A stretch of DNA of 64,000 nucleotides, from assembly GCF_900115555.1 (NCBI RefSeq), contig NZ_FOWX01000002.1:62001-126000 (forward strand), in the 5' to 3' direction. Numbering within the stretch: position 1 is the stretch's first letter; every line of letters begins with the position of its first letter. The stretch is from Pseudomonas borbori (GTDB lineage: Bacteria; Pseudomonadota; Gammaproteobacteria; Pseudomonadales; Pseudomonadaceae). The translations under genes and the position numbers were made by a program. Below are positions 50,466 to 59,569 of the stretch, in pieces. A model generated the notes under the pieces. That model did no database searches, was not told the DNA's origin, and saw only the letters and a list, made by a program, of their open reading frames with translations.

Positions 50466-51383
50466 CTACGCCGTCAAACGCTCGCGCAAACGTCCGAGCA
50501 TGCCCATCAAGCTCCCCACCTTCTCGCGTTCGCGCTCCTCGCGCGGCACCTGCGCCAGGCGCGTGACCACCTGTGCCGGCTGGGCACGCCACAGCAAGGC
50601 CTGCTCGGCGGCGGCCTGCAGGCCTTTTTCGAACAGGCCACGGCGGATCGGCTTGGGCAGGTAGCGGAAAATCTGCGCCTCGTTGATCAGCTTGAGCAGC
50701 GCCTGGGTGTCGCAGAACGGCGTCACCACCAGGGTCAGCAAGCGCGGATGCGCCTGGGCCAGGGTTTTCAGCAAGGGCGCGACCTCCTCACCGGCCAGTT
50801 TCAGGTCGCTGACCAGCAGATCCACCGACTGCCCATTGAGCACGCCCAGCGCCTCAGCCTGGTTGCTCACGCGCGCCAGGCGATGGCCGCCGGCCATGCA
50901 GAAATCGCCGACCACGGCCAGGGTTTGCGGGTCCTCGTCGAGCAGCAGCACAGTGAGCGGTGCGGCCAGCAGGCTGGCGCTCGGTAACACCACCGCCTGC
51001 GCCTGGCGCGCGGCGATCTCCGCAGCCTGGCGCAGGGTGAAGGCCATTTCCTGCGGGTCCCAGGGTTTGGTCAGGTAGCGGAAGATACCGCCACTGTTCA
51101 GCGCCGCCACCGCCGCATCCAGATCGGAATAGCCGGTGAGCAGGATGCGCAGGGTGTCCGGGGCGATCTCGCGGGCCTGGGCCAGCAGTTCGGCGCCGCT
51201 CATCTGCGGCATGCGCTGGTCACTGACCAGGATATGCACCGTCTCACTTTGCAGGCGCTGCAGGGCGCGGCGCGGATCGCTCTCGGTGAGCACCTCGTAT
51301 TGGCGGCGGAACTGCAGGGCCAGGCTGCGCAGGATGCGCTCTTCATCGTCGACGAACAGGATGCGGATCGGTGCTGCTGTCAT
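50466..51383 (-). CDS. Double-receiver response regulator
   Basis: The 305-residue protein consists of two receiver domains and no DNA-binding or enzymatic output. The first (about 5-125) has D55 (LVSDQRMP) and K106 (YLTKPWD); the second (about 142-262) has D193 (LVSDLKLAG) and K244 (YLPKPIR). Both keep the phospho-acceptor and lysine. The C-terminus is short and charged. It starts one base after the stop of the kinase gene, so they form a two-component pair. The output must be by protein interaction or phosphotransfer. Confidence 0.88.
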   Translation of the reverse strand: MTAAPIRILFVDDEERILRSLALQFRRQYEVLTESDPRRALQRLQSETVHILVSDQRMPQMSGAELLAQAREIAPDTLRILLTGYSDLDAAVAALNSGGIFRYLTKPWDPQEMAFTLRQAAEIAARQAQAVVLPSASLLAAPLTVLLLDEDPQTLAVVGDFCMAGGHRLARVSNQAEALGVLNGQSVDLLVSDLKLAGEEVAPLLKTLAQAHPRLLTLVVTPFCDTQALLKLINEAQIFRYLPKPIRRGLFEKGLQAAAEQALLWRAQPAQVVTRLAQVPREEREREKVGSLMGMLGRLRERLTA

Positions 51384-51384
51384 G

Positions 51385-52689
51385 TCAGGCGCTCCGTTGC
51401 AGTGCGGCGGCCTGGGGGCGCGGCAGGCGGATCAGGAAGCGCGTACCGCGTCCCGGTTCGGAAGCCACGCGGATCAGGCCGCCATGATCCTGGATGATCT
51501 TGAAGCTGATCGACAGGCCCAGGCCGGTACCCTGGCCGACCGGTTTGGTGGTGAAGAAGGGGTCGAAAATCCGCGCCAGCACCGCCGCCTGCATGCCGCG
51601 GCCGCTGTCCTGTACCGAGATGAACACCGCCGCGTCTTCGGCCCAGGTCTTCACCCGGATCTGGCCAAAGCCCTCGATGGCCTGGGCGGCGTTGGTCAGC
51701 AGGTTGAGCAGTACCTGATTGATCTGCGACGGCGCGCAGGGAATGCGCGGCAATTCGCCGAGCTGCAGAATGGCCTCGGCCTTGTCCTTGATGCTGTTGC
51801 GGGCGATCACCAGGGCGCTGCGAATGCAGTCGTTCAGATCCACCTCCTCGCTCATGGCGCGATCCAGGCGGGCGAAGTCCTTGAGCCCGACCACCAGTTC
51901 GGCGATCTGCTGCAGGCCATAGAGGGTGTCGTCGAACAGTTGCGTGAGATCCTCGACCAGCAGCTCCGGCGCGGCCTGCTCGCGGGCCTTGGCCGCGTTG
52001 TCCAGGGCCATGGCCAGGCGCGCTTCGGCGCAGTCCGGGTCGGCCAGGCAATCGGCCAGGGCGGCCTGGGCCTCGGCCAGTTCGAACAGCGGCGCGCTCA
52101 GCTCACGCAACAGCTGTACGTTGTTCTTCACGTAGCCCAGGGGGGTGTTCAGCTCGTGGGCGACGCCGGCAACCATCTGCCCGAGCGAGGCCATCTTTTC
52201 CGACTGCACCAGTTGCACCTGGGACTCCTTGAGGTCGACCAGGGCCCTGCGCAGCACCGCATTGCGCTGGGCGATGCGCGCCTCCATGGCCTTGAGCAGA
52301 TCGAGCACGGTGCCCAGGCCGCGGTACTGGCCCTGCGCATCGATCAGGATGAAGTCTTCGGTGATCGGGTATTGCAACTGTCCGGTGATCTGCTTGGCCG
52401 CCTGTTCCAGACTGGTGTCCAGACTGACGATCAAGGGCGCCGGGTTCATCACCTCGTGCACCGGATGGCGGCCACGCAGATCGCGGCCGAAGCGCTGCAT
52501 GAAGATGTCCTGCAAGGCGCTGCGACTGACCAGCCCCAGTGGATAGCCGGCCGCATCGACGATCGGCAGGGAGAGGAAGGCCTTGTGTTCTGGGGTCAAC
52601 AAGCGATCCGCGACATCTGCGATGCTCATCTCCGGCGCCAGCGGCAGGACCGGTTTGAGCAGGCGCGCCAGAGCGCTGGTGGTGGTCAT
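51385..52689 (-). CDS. CBS-domain sensor histidine kinase
   Basis: The 434-residue kinase has no membrane segment. Residues about 10-135 form a CBS pair (MSIADVADRLL, LPIVDAAGYPLGLVSRSALQ, HEVMNPAPLIVSLDTSLEQA, FILIDAQGQYRGLGTVLDLL). A short coiled coil, a HisKA-like dimerisation region with H178 (MVAGVAHELNTPLGYV) and an ATPase domain (LLTNAAQAI, DSGRGM, GTGLGLSISF) follow. CBS pairs often bind adenine nucleotides or SAM, so the cytosolic energy or nucleotide state may be sensed. The ATG at 52689 has a weak ribosome-binding site. Confidence 0.88.
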   Translation of the reverse strand: MTTTSALARLLKPVLPLAPEMSIADVADRLLTPEHKAFLSLPIVDAAGYPLGLVSRSALQDIFMQRFGRDLRGRHPVHEVMNPAPLIVSLDTSLEQAAKQITGQLQYPITEDFILIDAQGQYRGLGTVLDLLKAMEARIAQRNAVLRRALVDLKESQVQLVQSEKMASLGQMVAGVAHELNTPLGYVKNNVQLLRELSAPLFELAEAQAALADCLADPDCAEARLAMALDNAAKAREQAAPELLVEDLTQLFDDTLYGLQQIAELVVGLKDFARLDRAMSEEVDLNDCIRSALVIARNSIKDKAEAILQLGELPRIPCAPSQINQVLLNLLTNAAQAIEGFGQIRVKTWAEDAAVFISVQDSGRGMQAAVLARIFDPFFTTKPVGQGTGLGLSISFKIIQDHGGLIRVASEPGRGTRFLIRLPRPQAAALQRSA

Positions 52690-52777
52690 TGGCAGAGGCT
52701 CGCGGCAGATGGAAAGCCGCCATTCAATCAGCGTCAGGTTGCCGTCTTGTGACATTTGCCACGCGACCCAGCAATAA

Positions 52778-52917
52778 CAGGCCGTTGAAAAACGTAGGCG
52801 AGGCAGGCAAGACAAGGCAAAAACGGCCGAGGAAGCGGAGTTTACTGGCTGTAAATGAGCATTCCGAGGCCGTTTTTAACGCAGTATTGCCAACGCAGGT
52901 AGTTTTTCAACGGCCTG
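52778..52917. mobile_element. MITE-like element (140 bp)
   Basis: Perfect 16-base terminal inverted repeats CAGGCCGTTGAAAAAC (52778-52793) and its complement (52902-52917) enclose 108 bases with an internal inverted pair AAAAACGGCC/GGCCGTTTTT (52819-52828 and 52868-52877). ATAA flanks both ends (52774-52777 and 52918-52921), which fits a target duplication. No protein is encoded. It sits in the 539-base gap between the kinase and chemoreceptor genes. Confidence 0.7.
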
Positions 52918-53036
52918 ATAACCCCAACAGCCTCATCAGCGGCTCGTCCCAGCACCGGCCGGGGGCACCGAAACAGCGCTAGCAGGCGCCTCTGCGGGCT
53001 GGCAGCCCTTGTTCCAAAGCACTACCCAGTCAGACA

Positions 53037-53059
53037 TAAAGCGGCATATAGCGCCCCGA
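53037..53059 (+). promoter_or_regulatory. Possible FliA (sigma-28) promoter
   Basis: TAAA (53037-53040), then after 15 bases CCGA (53056-53059), part of the FliA pattern TAAA-N15-GCCGATAA but with spacing one base short and a partial -10. It lies about 170 bases before the chemoreceptor start; chemoreceptor genes are often FliA-dependent. A short open frame at 53009-53221 here has no support as a gene. Confidence 0.3.
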
Positions 53060-53228
53060 CTCATATGGTTATCCTTGGAGACAATTTTTGACCTGGAGGC
53101 GTCCGGAAATCCGCTGCTCTGTGGGTTGGCGCGCCCCGGATCAGACAGTCACCTGGTCATGCCAGCACCGCCACCCACCGGGGAAGTACTGAACATCAAT
53201 CTCCAAAGACACCCGAGGTAGCTGCACC

Positions 53229-55391
53229 ATGGCTTTTCGTTCGCTGCAAACACGCATTTGCTCTACGGCCGGCCTGTGCCTGCTGCTGTCCTCCGCCTCG
53301 CTGGTGCTCTATGGTCTCTACTCCTCCTACGCGACTGCCACTTTCGTCAAGCAAGAAATTTCGACACTGATCGAGGACGCGACAGTGCGCGAGGTGCAGA
53401 ACCTCGCGCAGTCCAGGGCGACAGTCATCCAGGCCAAGCTGCAGAGCGCCCTCGATGCCGCACGCACCATGGCCAACACCTTTGCCGCGGCCATACCCTA
53501 CGACAGCCCGCTGGAACTGGGGCGCGAGCAAATCAATGCGATCCTGCTCGGCGTACTGCGCGACAACCCCGACTTCAACGGCACCTACTCCTGCTGGGAA
53601 CCCGACGCGCTCGATGGCGAAGATGCGATCCATCGCACCGGCCTGGAGGGCAATAACGGCACCACCGGACGCTTTACCCCCTACTGGACCCGCGGCAGCA
53701 ACGGCAATATCGCGGTTCAGCCACTGGTCGAATACGACAGCCAGGAACGTCACCCCAACGGTGTGCCCAAGGGCGGCTGGTACACCGGCCCGCGCGATAC
53801 GCTCAGGGAAAGCGTGCTCGACCCCATCCCCTATAAAGTGCAAGGCCAGTCGGTATGGCTGGCGACGCTGTCGGTACCCATCGTGGTCGACGGCACCTTC
53901 CATGGCGTTGTCGGCGCCGATTACGACCTGACGTTCATCCAGAAACTCAGCGAACAGATGGCGAGCGAGCTGTACGAGGGCCAGGGCTCGGTTTCCATCC
54001 TGAGCAACCTGGGCCTGGTGGTTGCAGACAGCCAGCGCACCGAGCTGATCGGTCAAAGCCTGAAGAACCTGCTACCGGATACCTGGGAACAGACCCTCGA
54101 CGACATTCAGCGAGGCCAGGGCGAGGCCCACCTGAACGAGGCCACCCAGAACCTCGAAGTGCTGATGCCGATCCCGCTCGGTCGCACGGGCAAACCCTGG
54201 GCCATCCTGATCCGCGTGCCCAAGGCCGTGGTCATGAGTCAAGCCATCGCCCTCGACAGCGAGCTCAAGTCGCGCAGCCAGATGAACGGCATCTGGCAGA
54301 TCCTGGTCGGTGCCAGCATCTTCCTCCTGGCATTGGCCGTGCTCTGGTATGTAGCCGGCAAGCTGGCCGCGCCGATCCGTAACGCGGCCGCCCTGGCACA
54401 GAACATTCGCCTTGGCGATTTCTCCCAACATCTCAAACACCAGTCCAGCGATGAAGTGGGCGAACTGGCGCAGGCCTTGAACGATATGTCCGACAGTCTG
54501 CAACGCCAGGTTCGCGTGGCCGAGCGGATCTCCACCGGCGACCTCGACCTGGAGGTGACCCTGTCTTCGGAGCGCGACCAGCTCGGCAAGGCGCTGCAGC
54601 AGATGGTCAACAACCTCAATGAGCTGATCACTGAAGTGCAGAGCGGTGCGACCCACATCACCGCCAGCTCGCTGCAGGTCTCCGAGCTCAGCCATTCGCT
54701 GTCCCAGGGCGCGGCCAACTCGGCGTCTTCGATCACCGAAATCAGCGCGGTGATGACCCAGATGGCCGCGCAGACCAACGAGAACGCCGACAACGCCCAC
54801 AAGGCCGATGCGCAATCCCGGGCCTCGCGCGAAGACGCCGGGCAAAGCAACCAATTGATGGACGAGCTGATCACCGCCATGAGCGAGATCGACAACGCGA
54901 GCCAGGACATCACCGGCATCATCGCCACCATTGACAACATCGCCGCACAAACCAACCTGCTCGCGCTCAACGCCGCGATCGAGGCGGCACGTGCCGGGGA
55001 GCTGGGACGTGGTTTCGCCGTGGTCGCCGACGAGGTGCGCAGCCTTGCGGCGCGCAGTGCCGAAGCGGCACAGAAAACCTCGTCCCTGATCGCCGACTCA
55101 TCGATCAAGACCCAGCGCGGCATGGTCATCGCCAGCCGCACCGCGCAATCGCTCAAGGGCATCGTCAGCGCCACCGAGGAAGTCTCCAACCTGGTTTCTC
55201 TGATCTCCCAGGCTTCCGGCGAACAGGCCGCGGGGCTGGGACAGGCGAGTACCGGCCTGGAGCAGATCGATGATGTCACCCAGCAGAACAACATCAGCTC
55301 CCAGGAATGCGCGCAGGCCGCCGGGCAACTGTCCGAACGCGCAGCCGCCATGCAACAGGCACTGAGCCGCTTCAAAGTCAGGCAGCGTTGA
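53229..55391 (+). CDS. Methyl-accepting chemotaxis protein (dCache)
   Basis: The 720-residue chemoreceptor has an N-terminal membrane helix ([20 protein letters not shown]), a large periplasmic dCache-type ligand domain (about 35-345), a second helix ([20 protein letters not shown]), a HAMP domain and a signalling domain with the conserved hairpin tip [20 protein letters not shown] and [13 protein letters not shown]. The tip has ELGRGF where EQGRGF is usual. No C-terminal CheR-tether pentapeptide. The ligand is unknown; a dCache domain suggests small molecules such as amino acids or organic acids. Confidence 0.95.
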   Translation: MAFRSLQTRICSTAGLCLLLSSASLVLYGLYSSYATATFVKQEISTLIEDATVREVQNLAQSRATVIQAKLQSALDAARTMANTFAAAIPYDSPLELGREQINAILLGVLRDNPDFNGTYSCWEPDALDGEDAIHRTGLEGNNGTTGRFTPYWTRGSNGNIAVQPLVEYDSQERHPNGVPKGGWYTGPRDTLRESVLDPIPYKVQGQSVWLATLSVPIVVDGTFHGVVGADYDLTFIQKLSEQMASELYEGQGSVSILSNLGLVVADSQRTELIGQSLKNLLPDTWEQTLDDIQRGQGEAHLNEATQNLEVLMPIPLGRTGKPWAILIRVPKAVVMSQAIALDSELKSRSQMNGIWQILVGASIFLLALAVLWYVAGKLAAPIRNAAALAQNIRLGDFSQHLKHQSSDEVGELAQALNDMSDSLQRQVRVAERISTGDLDLEVTLSSERDQLGKALQQMVNNLNELITEVQSGATHITASSLQVSELSHSLSQGAANSASSITEISAVMTQMAAQTNENADNAHKADAQSRASREDAGQSNQLMDELITAMSEIDNASQDITGIIATIDNIAAQTNLLALNAAIEAARAGELGRGFAVVADEVRSLAARSAEAAQKTSSLIADSSIKTQRGMVIASRTAQSLKGIVSATEEVSNLVSLISQASGEQAAGLGQASTGLEQIDDVTQQNNISSQECAQAAGQLSERAAAMQQALSRFKVRQR

Positions 55392-55484
55392 GGATCAGCG
55401 GGCCTTCGCCATGCTCTGCCACCTGACAACCCCGGCCAGGCGCGCTAAGGTGAGGACTCCACTGCGCCCCTCAAGGAGCTGCCC

Positions 55485-55661
55485 ATGCCCTGGTATGCCT
55501 GGCTACTGATTCTCCTCGTTCTGGGCTCCATCGTCGGCGGCTTGCTGGTGCTGTTGCGCACCGCCAAACCCCTGCCCCTGGACGAAGAACAACTGCAGAG
55601 GATCCGTGAACGTAAAATCGAGATGGAAGCCCAAGACGCCAAGGACTCTCGCCAGCGTTAG
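55485..55661 (+). CDS. DUF2897-family small membrane protein
   Basis: A 58-residue protein starts MPWYAWLLILLVLGSIVGGL, a single membrane helix, followed by LRTAKPLPLDEEQLQRI and a charged helical tail. AAGGAG is seven bases before the ATG. This layout matches the DUF2897 family of small inner-membrane proteins in pseudomonads; function unknown. Its last 56 bases overlap the start of the lipoprotein gene in another frame. Confidence 0.75.
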   Translation: MPWYAWLLILLVLGSIVGGLLVLLRTAKPLPLDEEQLQRIRERKIEMEAQDAKDSRQR

Positions 55662-57027
55662 CCTGCTGGCCGGGCTGTTGACGGGCTGTGCGTATTGGCA
55701 GTCGGCACCGACTGACGACTGTGCGGCGCTGTTCGGCCAATTGCCGGCGGTCATCCGGGCCCATCGGGATGCGCAGTACCATCGCCTGCCCGGCTTTATC
55801 GGCCTGCGCAGCGATAGAGTCCTCGCTGCCCTTGGCCCCAGCGCCTACAGCCCGCAGCAACGCCGCCAGTGGCTGCGCTACCTGGCCGAGCGCGACGCCG
55901 AAGCCAGCCGGATCGAAATCGCCCAACTGCCCACCCGCCAGCGCCGTGACTGGAACAGCCCGACCCGGCAAGCGGCGCTTGGCGCCTGCCGCACCCGCCA
56001 GGTCGAACGCCTGAGCAGCGATCCCGAGGCGTTTGCCCACGCAGTCGAGGCCGCGCAGGTGCCCGACGACTATCGCGATTGGGCACGCATCCTGGGCCTC
56101 TACCCGCTGTTCAAGCCGATCCTGCGCCAGGGCATCGCCGCCTGGCAGCAGGCCGCCGCCGCGGCCACTGCACCCGCGGACGGCGCACACTGGTTGAGCT
56201 ACCGGCCGATTGCGCAGCAAGCGCAGCCGCTGCCGCTGAGCCTGGCTGAAGATGGCCTGGGCCTGCCGCAAGCGGATCCAGAGCAACTCGATGCGCTGTT
56301 CGCCCGCCACGCTCCCTGGCTGAAGATTGCCCAAGCCGGCCGCAGCGACCGCATCGGCAGCCCGTACTACCGGCCTGACGGCGGCCGGGATTTCAATTCG
56401 CTGCACACGCGCCTCTACCAGCACAGCAGCTGGAGCCAATTGAACGGCCGCTGGCACCTGCAGCTGATCTACCAGCTCTGGTTCAGCCAGCGGCCCAAGC
56501 CCCATGCCCTGGATCTGTATGGCGGCGAGCTGGACGGTTTGCTCTGGCGCGTCACCCTCGACCGCCAGGGCAAGGCCCTGCTCTACGACAGCATCCACCC
56601 CTGTGGCTGCTGGCACAGTTTTTACCTGCCGGCCGACTCGCCGCTGCAAGTGCGCCAGAACGTCGATGAAGAAGCGCGCCTGAGCCAGCGCCTGGCGTTC
56701 GCTGGCGATACACCGCCGACCCTGTGGTTGAGCACCGGCGAGCATCGCCTGCACTGGGTCGATGCCCGCCGCTCGGCCTATCCGGCGCTGAGCTATCAAC
56801 GCGTGGCGCTCGACCAGCTACGCGGGCTGCCCCACCCGCAAGGCCGACGCAGCCTGTACGCCAGCGATGGCCTGGTGCCCGGCAGCGAGCGCCTGGAACG
56901 CTGGCTGCTGTGGCCATCCGGCGTCGTGTCCCCAGGCGCCATGCGCCAGTGGGGTCGGCATGCCACGGCCTTTATCGGCCGCGCCCACTTCGACGACCCG
57001 CACTTGCTCGGGCGCTATTTCCAGTAA
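55606..57027 (+). CDS. Predicted lipoprotein of unknown function
   Basis: The 473-residue protein has a lipoprotein signal (basic N-terminus MNVKSRWKPKTPR, hydrophobic TLASVSLLAGLL, lipobox LTGC) and a large soluble domain with HSSWSQLNGRWHLQLIYQLW, LDLYGGELDGLLWRVTLDRQ and CGCWHSFY. I do not recognise the family. The start is GTG with GAGG close upstream, inside the preceding small gene. It is likely exported to a membrane, where its role is unknown. The CPBP protease gene follows. Confidence 0.75.
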   Translation: MNVKSRWKPKTPRTLASVSLLAGLLTGCAYWQSAPTDDCAALFGQLPAVIRAHRDAQYHRLPGFIGLRSDRVLAALGPSAYSPQQRRQWLRYLAERDAEASRIEIAQLPTRQRRDWNSPTRQAALGACRTRQVERLSSDPEAFAHAVEAAQVPDDYRDWARILGLYPLFKPILRQGIAAWQQAAAAATAPADGAHWLSYRPIAQQAQPLPLSLAEDGLGLPQADPEQLDALFARHAPWLKIAQAGRSDRIGSPYYRPDGGRDFNSLHTRLYQHSSWSQLNGRWHLQLIYQLWFSQRPKPHALDLYGGELDGLLWRVTLDRQGKALLYDSIHPCGCWHSFYLPADSPLQVRQNVDEEARLSQRLAFAGDTPPTLWLSTGEHRLHWVDARRSAYPALSYQRVALDQLRGLPHPQGRRSLYASDGLVPGSERLERWLLWPSGVVSPGAMRQWGRHATAFIGRAHFDDPHLLGRYFQ

Positions 57028-57077
57028 CCCCGCACGGCGCTTCACCGCTAAACTGCCGCCCCTTACGAGGAGCTGTC

Positions 57078-57836
57078 GTGCCGTTACATCTGCGTCTTTT
57101 ACTGCCTATTCTCGGCCTGGGGCTGGGCGTTGGCCTGGGCTTCATCCAGGCTGTCGGGCTGGCTGCCGGCCTGCTCTACATTGCCCTCATCCTTGGTGCC
57201 GACCAGGCACTGCCCGCACGCCTGTGGTGGAGCCTCGGCCTGCTCGCCAGTCTTGCCCTCGCCGCCCACCTGGTACCGGGGTTCGCGCCCTGGCCGTTGT
57301 CGCCGCCACGGCAGATCAGCAGCGATGCGGCGGCGTACGCCGTGCGCCTGTCATGGGACAAGCTGCTGGTCGGCTTGACCTTGCTGGCCTGGTGGCTGGG
57401 CCAGTCCCGCCCGCGCGCCGCTCGAGCGCAACGGGCCTGGGCGGTGGCGTTGCTGACCTTGGCCGGCATACCCCTGCTGGCCTTGGCTCTGGGTCTGGTC
57501 GGCTGGCAGCCGAAATGGCCGGAGGAATTGTGGCTGTGGCTGGCGGTCAACCTGGGCGTGGCGGCCCTGGCCGAAGAGCTGCTGTTTCGTGGCCTGCTGC
57601 AGACGCGCCTGATCGGCTGGTTGGGGATCTGGCCGGGGGTGCTGCTGACCGCCCTGCTGTTCGGCGCCGTGCATGCGCCCTTCAGTCCACTATTTGCCGT
57701 GGTCGCAGGTATAGCCGGCCTGGGTTACGGCCTGATTTTTCATTACAGTGGCCGCCTGAGCCTGGCCGTCGCCCTGCACGGCGCGGTCAATCTGATGCAC
57801 CTGCTGTTACTGAGCTATCCGCTGCGCCTGACCTGA
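57078..57836 (+). CDS. CPBP-family intramembrane metalloprotease
   Basis: The 252-residue polytopic protein has the three CPBP (Abi) motifs: EELLFRGLLQTRL (EExxxR), LLFGAVHAPFSPL and ALHGAVNLMHLLL, whose Glu and His residues bind zinc. It has about seven hydrophobic segments. Such proteases resemble Rce1-type prenyl proteases. GTG start at 57078 with GAGGAG five bases upstream. The last 50 bases overlap the 3' end of the convergent solute-binding gene. Confidence 0.85.
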   Translation: MPLHLRLLLPILGLGLGVGLGFIQAVGLAAGLLYIALILGADQALPARLWWSLGLLASLALAAHLVPGFAPWPLSPPRQISSDAAAYAVRLSWDKLLVGLTLLAWWLGQSRPRAARAQRAWAVALLTLAGIPLLALALGLVGWQPKWPEELWLWLAVNLGVAALAEELLFRGLLQTRLIGWLGIWPGVLLTALLFGAVHAPFSPLFAVVAGIAGLGYGLIFHYSGRLSLAVALHGAVNLMHLLLLSYPLRLT

Positions 57837-58608
57837 CCTCGATCCGATACGGCGCGAAGATCGCAGCCAGTTGGCCATTGCGGCGCAACTGCTCGAACAG
57901 CCGGCCAAGTTGCGCCGCACTGATCGGCGCCGCGGGACGCAGCAGCACCTGATGCCGGTAGCGCTGGTCAACCCGCTCTGAAATCAGCAACTGCCCGGCG
58001 TATTGCCGGTGACGCTCGAGAAAATCGCTGACATAGGAACGCGTGGCCAGGGCGATATCTGCCCGCCCATGCAGCACCATGAGCAGGTTGCTGTCGTGGG
58101 AGTAGGACAGGGTCGCATCGAAGTTCCTGGCGAGGAATTGCGGCTCGGCATTGAAGTCGGCGAAACCATAATGGTAGCCATTGAACAGCGCCAGACGCTT
58201 GCCCCTGAGCCGCTTGAAATAACCCTGTCCGCGCCCCGGCTCGGCCCGCGCGACGAACACTTCGGCATCTTCCAGCCCCATGTCGACCACGCTGTGTGCG
58301 ATCTCTTGCCAACCCCAGGCCGGATTTTCGAACATCGACATGTCAATCCGCCCCTGCTCGAGATCGCGAAAACGCCGGGGAATCGAAGTAGGCCGCACGA
58401 TAAAACGGAAATCGCTCTGCGCCCGGTTAAGCGCATCGAGCAGGTTTGGCAGCAGGCCGGCATGTTGCGACTGCTCCGCCTTGACCACATAAGGCGGGAA
58501 AAACGCGCCCCCGACATGCACCACTTGCTGGGCGGCGAGCGGCCCCGCAGCCAGCATCGCCACGAACAGAGCACAACCCCTGATCCCCCTGCCCAACAAC
58601 TGTGACAT
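57787..58608 (-). CDS. Periplasmic solute-binding protein, paralog 1
   Basis: The 273-residue protein has a signal peptide (hydrophobic LFVAMLAAGPLAA) and the family 3 solute-binding fold (SBP_bac_3): VHVGGAFFPPYVVKAEQ, GLLPNLLDALNRAQ, LALFNGYHYGFADFN, YSHDSNLLMVLHGRADIALA. No permease or ATPase is nearby, so it may feed a sensor or a distant transporter. ATG at 58608 follows GGGGGAG. It shares most motifs with the gene 74 bases upstream (58683-59489), so the two are a tandem duplication. Confidence 0.85.
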   Translation of the reverse strand: MSQLLGRGIRGCALFVAMLAAGPLAAQQVVHVGGAFFPPYVVKAEQSQHAGLLPNLLDALNRAQSDFRFIVRPTSIPRRFRDLEQGRIDMSMFENPAWGWQEIAHSVVDMGLEDAEVFVARAEPGRGQGYFKRLRGKRLALFNGYHYGFADFNAEPQFLARNFDATLSYSHDSNLLMVLHGRADIALATRSYVSDFLERHRQYAGQLLISERVDQRYRHQVLLRPAAPISAAQLGRLFEQLRRNGQLAAIFAPYRIEVRSGAADSSVTAGASD

Positions 58609-58682
58609 AGGCTCCCCCGACATCCATCATTTGCGCCTGGAAAACAGCCTAGCCCAGGGAAAGCTGACCGAACAGAGCGATT

Positions 58683-59489
58683 TCAGTCACTCGGCACCAC
58701 CAGGTGATAACGCTGGAGCAAGGCATCCAACCGCCCATCACGGTTCAGCGCCAGCAGCAATGCGGCGAAGACCTCTGGCGTCAGCGGGGATTGCCTACGG
58801 AACAGCGCATGATGCTGGTAATACTGATCGACCCGCTGCGAAACCAGCAAAGCCTTGCTGCGCTCGGGATGACGCCTCTGGTAGCCCTGCAGATAGGAGC
58901 GGGTGATCACGGCGATATCCGCCCGATGGCGCATCAGCATCAGCAGGTTGCTGTCATGCGAATAGGTCAGCACCGCGGCAAATTTTTCCCGGAGAAATTG
59001 CTGATCTGCATTGAAACCGGCGAAGCCGTAGTGATAACCACTGTATAGCGCCAGGCGCTTGCCCTCGAGTTGGTCGAAATAGTCCTGGTCGCGTCCCGGC
59101 TCGACGAGCGCGACATAGACTTCGGCATCTTCGATATGCAGTTCCAGCGCGGTATGCGCCGTATTCTGCCAACCCCACCCTGGCGACTCGAACAGGATCA
59201 GATCGAAACGGCCACTCTCCAGGTCACGGTAACGGCGGGTCACCGAGGTCGGCACCAGAGTGAAGCGATAGTCGCTCTGCAAGGCATTCAGGGCCGCCAG
59301 CAACTCCGGCAGCACGCCCCCGGGCGCGGCGCTTTCCGGTTTAACCGCATAGGGAGGGAAATGATAGGCGCCGACCCGCACCTGCTCAGCCGCCATCGCC
59401 GGCAGAGCAATCGACAGACCCAGCGTAATCAGCAGTCCCCTGAATAGCGCGCGCAAATCACCCACCTCGAAAGCGACACCTGACCGCAA
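58683..59489 (-). CDS. Periplasmic solute-binding protein, paralog 2
   Basis: The 268-residue protein has the same SBP_bac_3 fold as its neighbour: VRVGAYHFPPYAVKPES, GVLPELLAALNALQ, LALYSGYHYGFAGFNAD, YSHDSNLLMLMRHRADIAV. A hydrophobic LLITLGLSIALPAMA near residue 20-35 is a signal peptide. The start is unclear; I take TTG at 59489, with AAGGAG five bases upstream, over a longer frame starting at 59519. The ligand is unknown; amino acids are typical of the family. Confidence 0.82.
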   Translation of the reverse strand: MRSGVAFEVGDLRALFRGLLITLGLSIALPAMAAEQVRVGAYHFPPYAVKPESAAPGGVLPELLAALNALQSDYRFTLVPTSVTRRYRDLESGRFDLILFESPGWGWQNTAHTALELHIEDAEVYVALVEPGRDQDYFDQLEGKRLALYSGYHYGFAGFNADQQFLREKFAAVLTYSHDSNLLMLMRHRADIAVITRSYLQGYQRRHPERSKALLVSQRVDQYYQHHALFRRQSPLTPEVFAALLLALNRDGRLDALLQRYHLVVPSD

Positions 59490-59569
59490 GGCGGCTCCTT
59501 GTGTTGGCTGGGCGGGCAATCCCTAACCGCGGCAGTACTGCCAAAAGGCCATGAATGGGTATTGAACGC

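Noticed and set aside
52778..52917. attC site or CRISPR-like repeat
   Set aside because: There is a single copy, no integron recombination motifs and no repeat-spacer pattern; terminal repeats with flanking ATAA fit a MITE better.
53009..53221. 70-codon frame upstream of the chemoreceptor gene
   Set aside because: No ribosome-binding site and no family resemblance; it covers the likely promoter region of the chemoreceptor.
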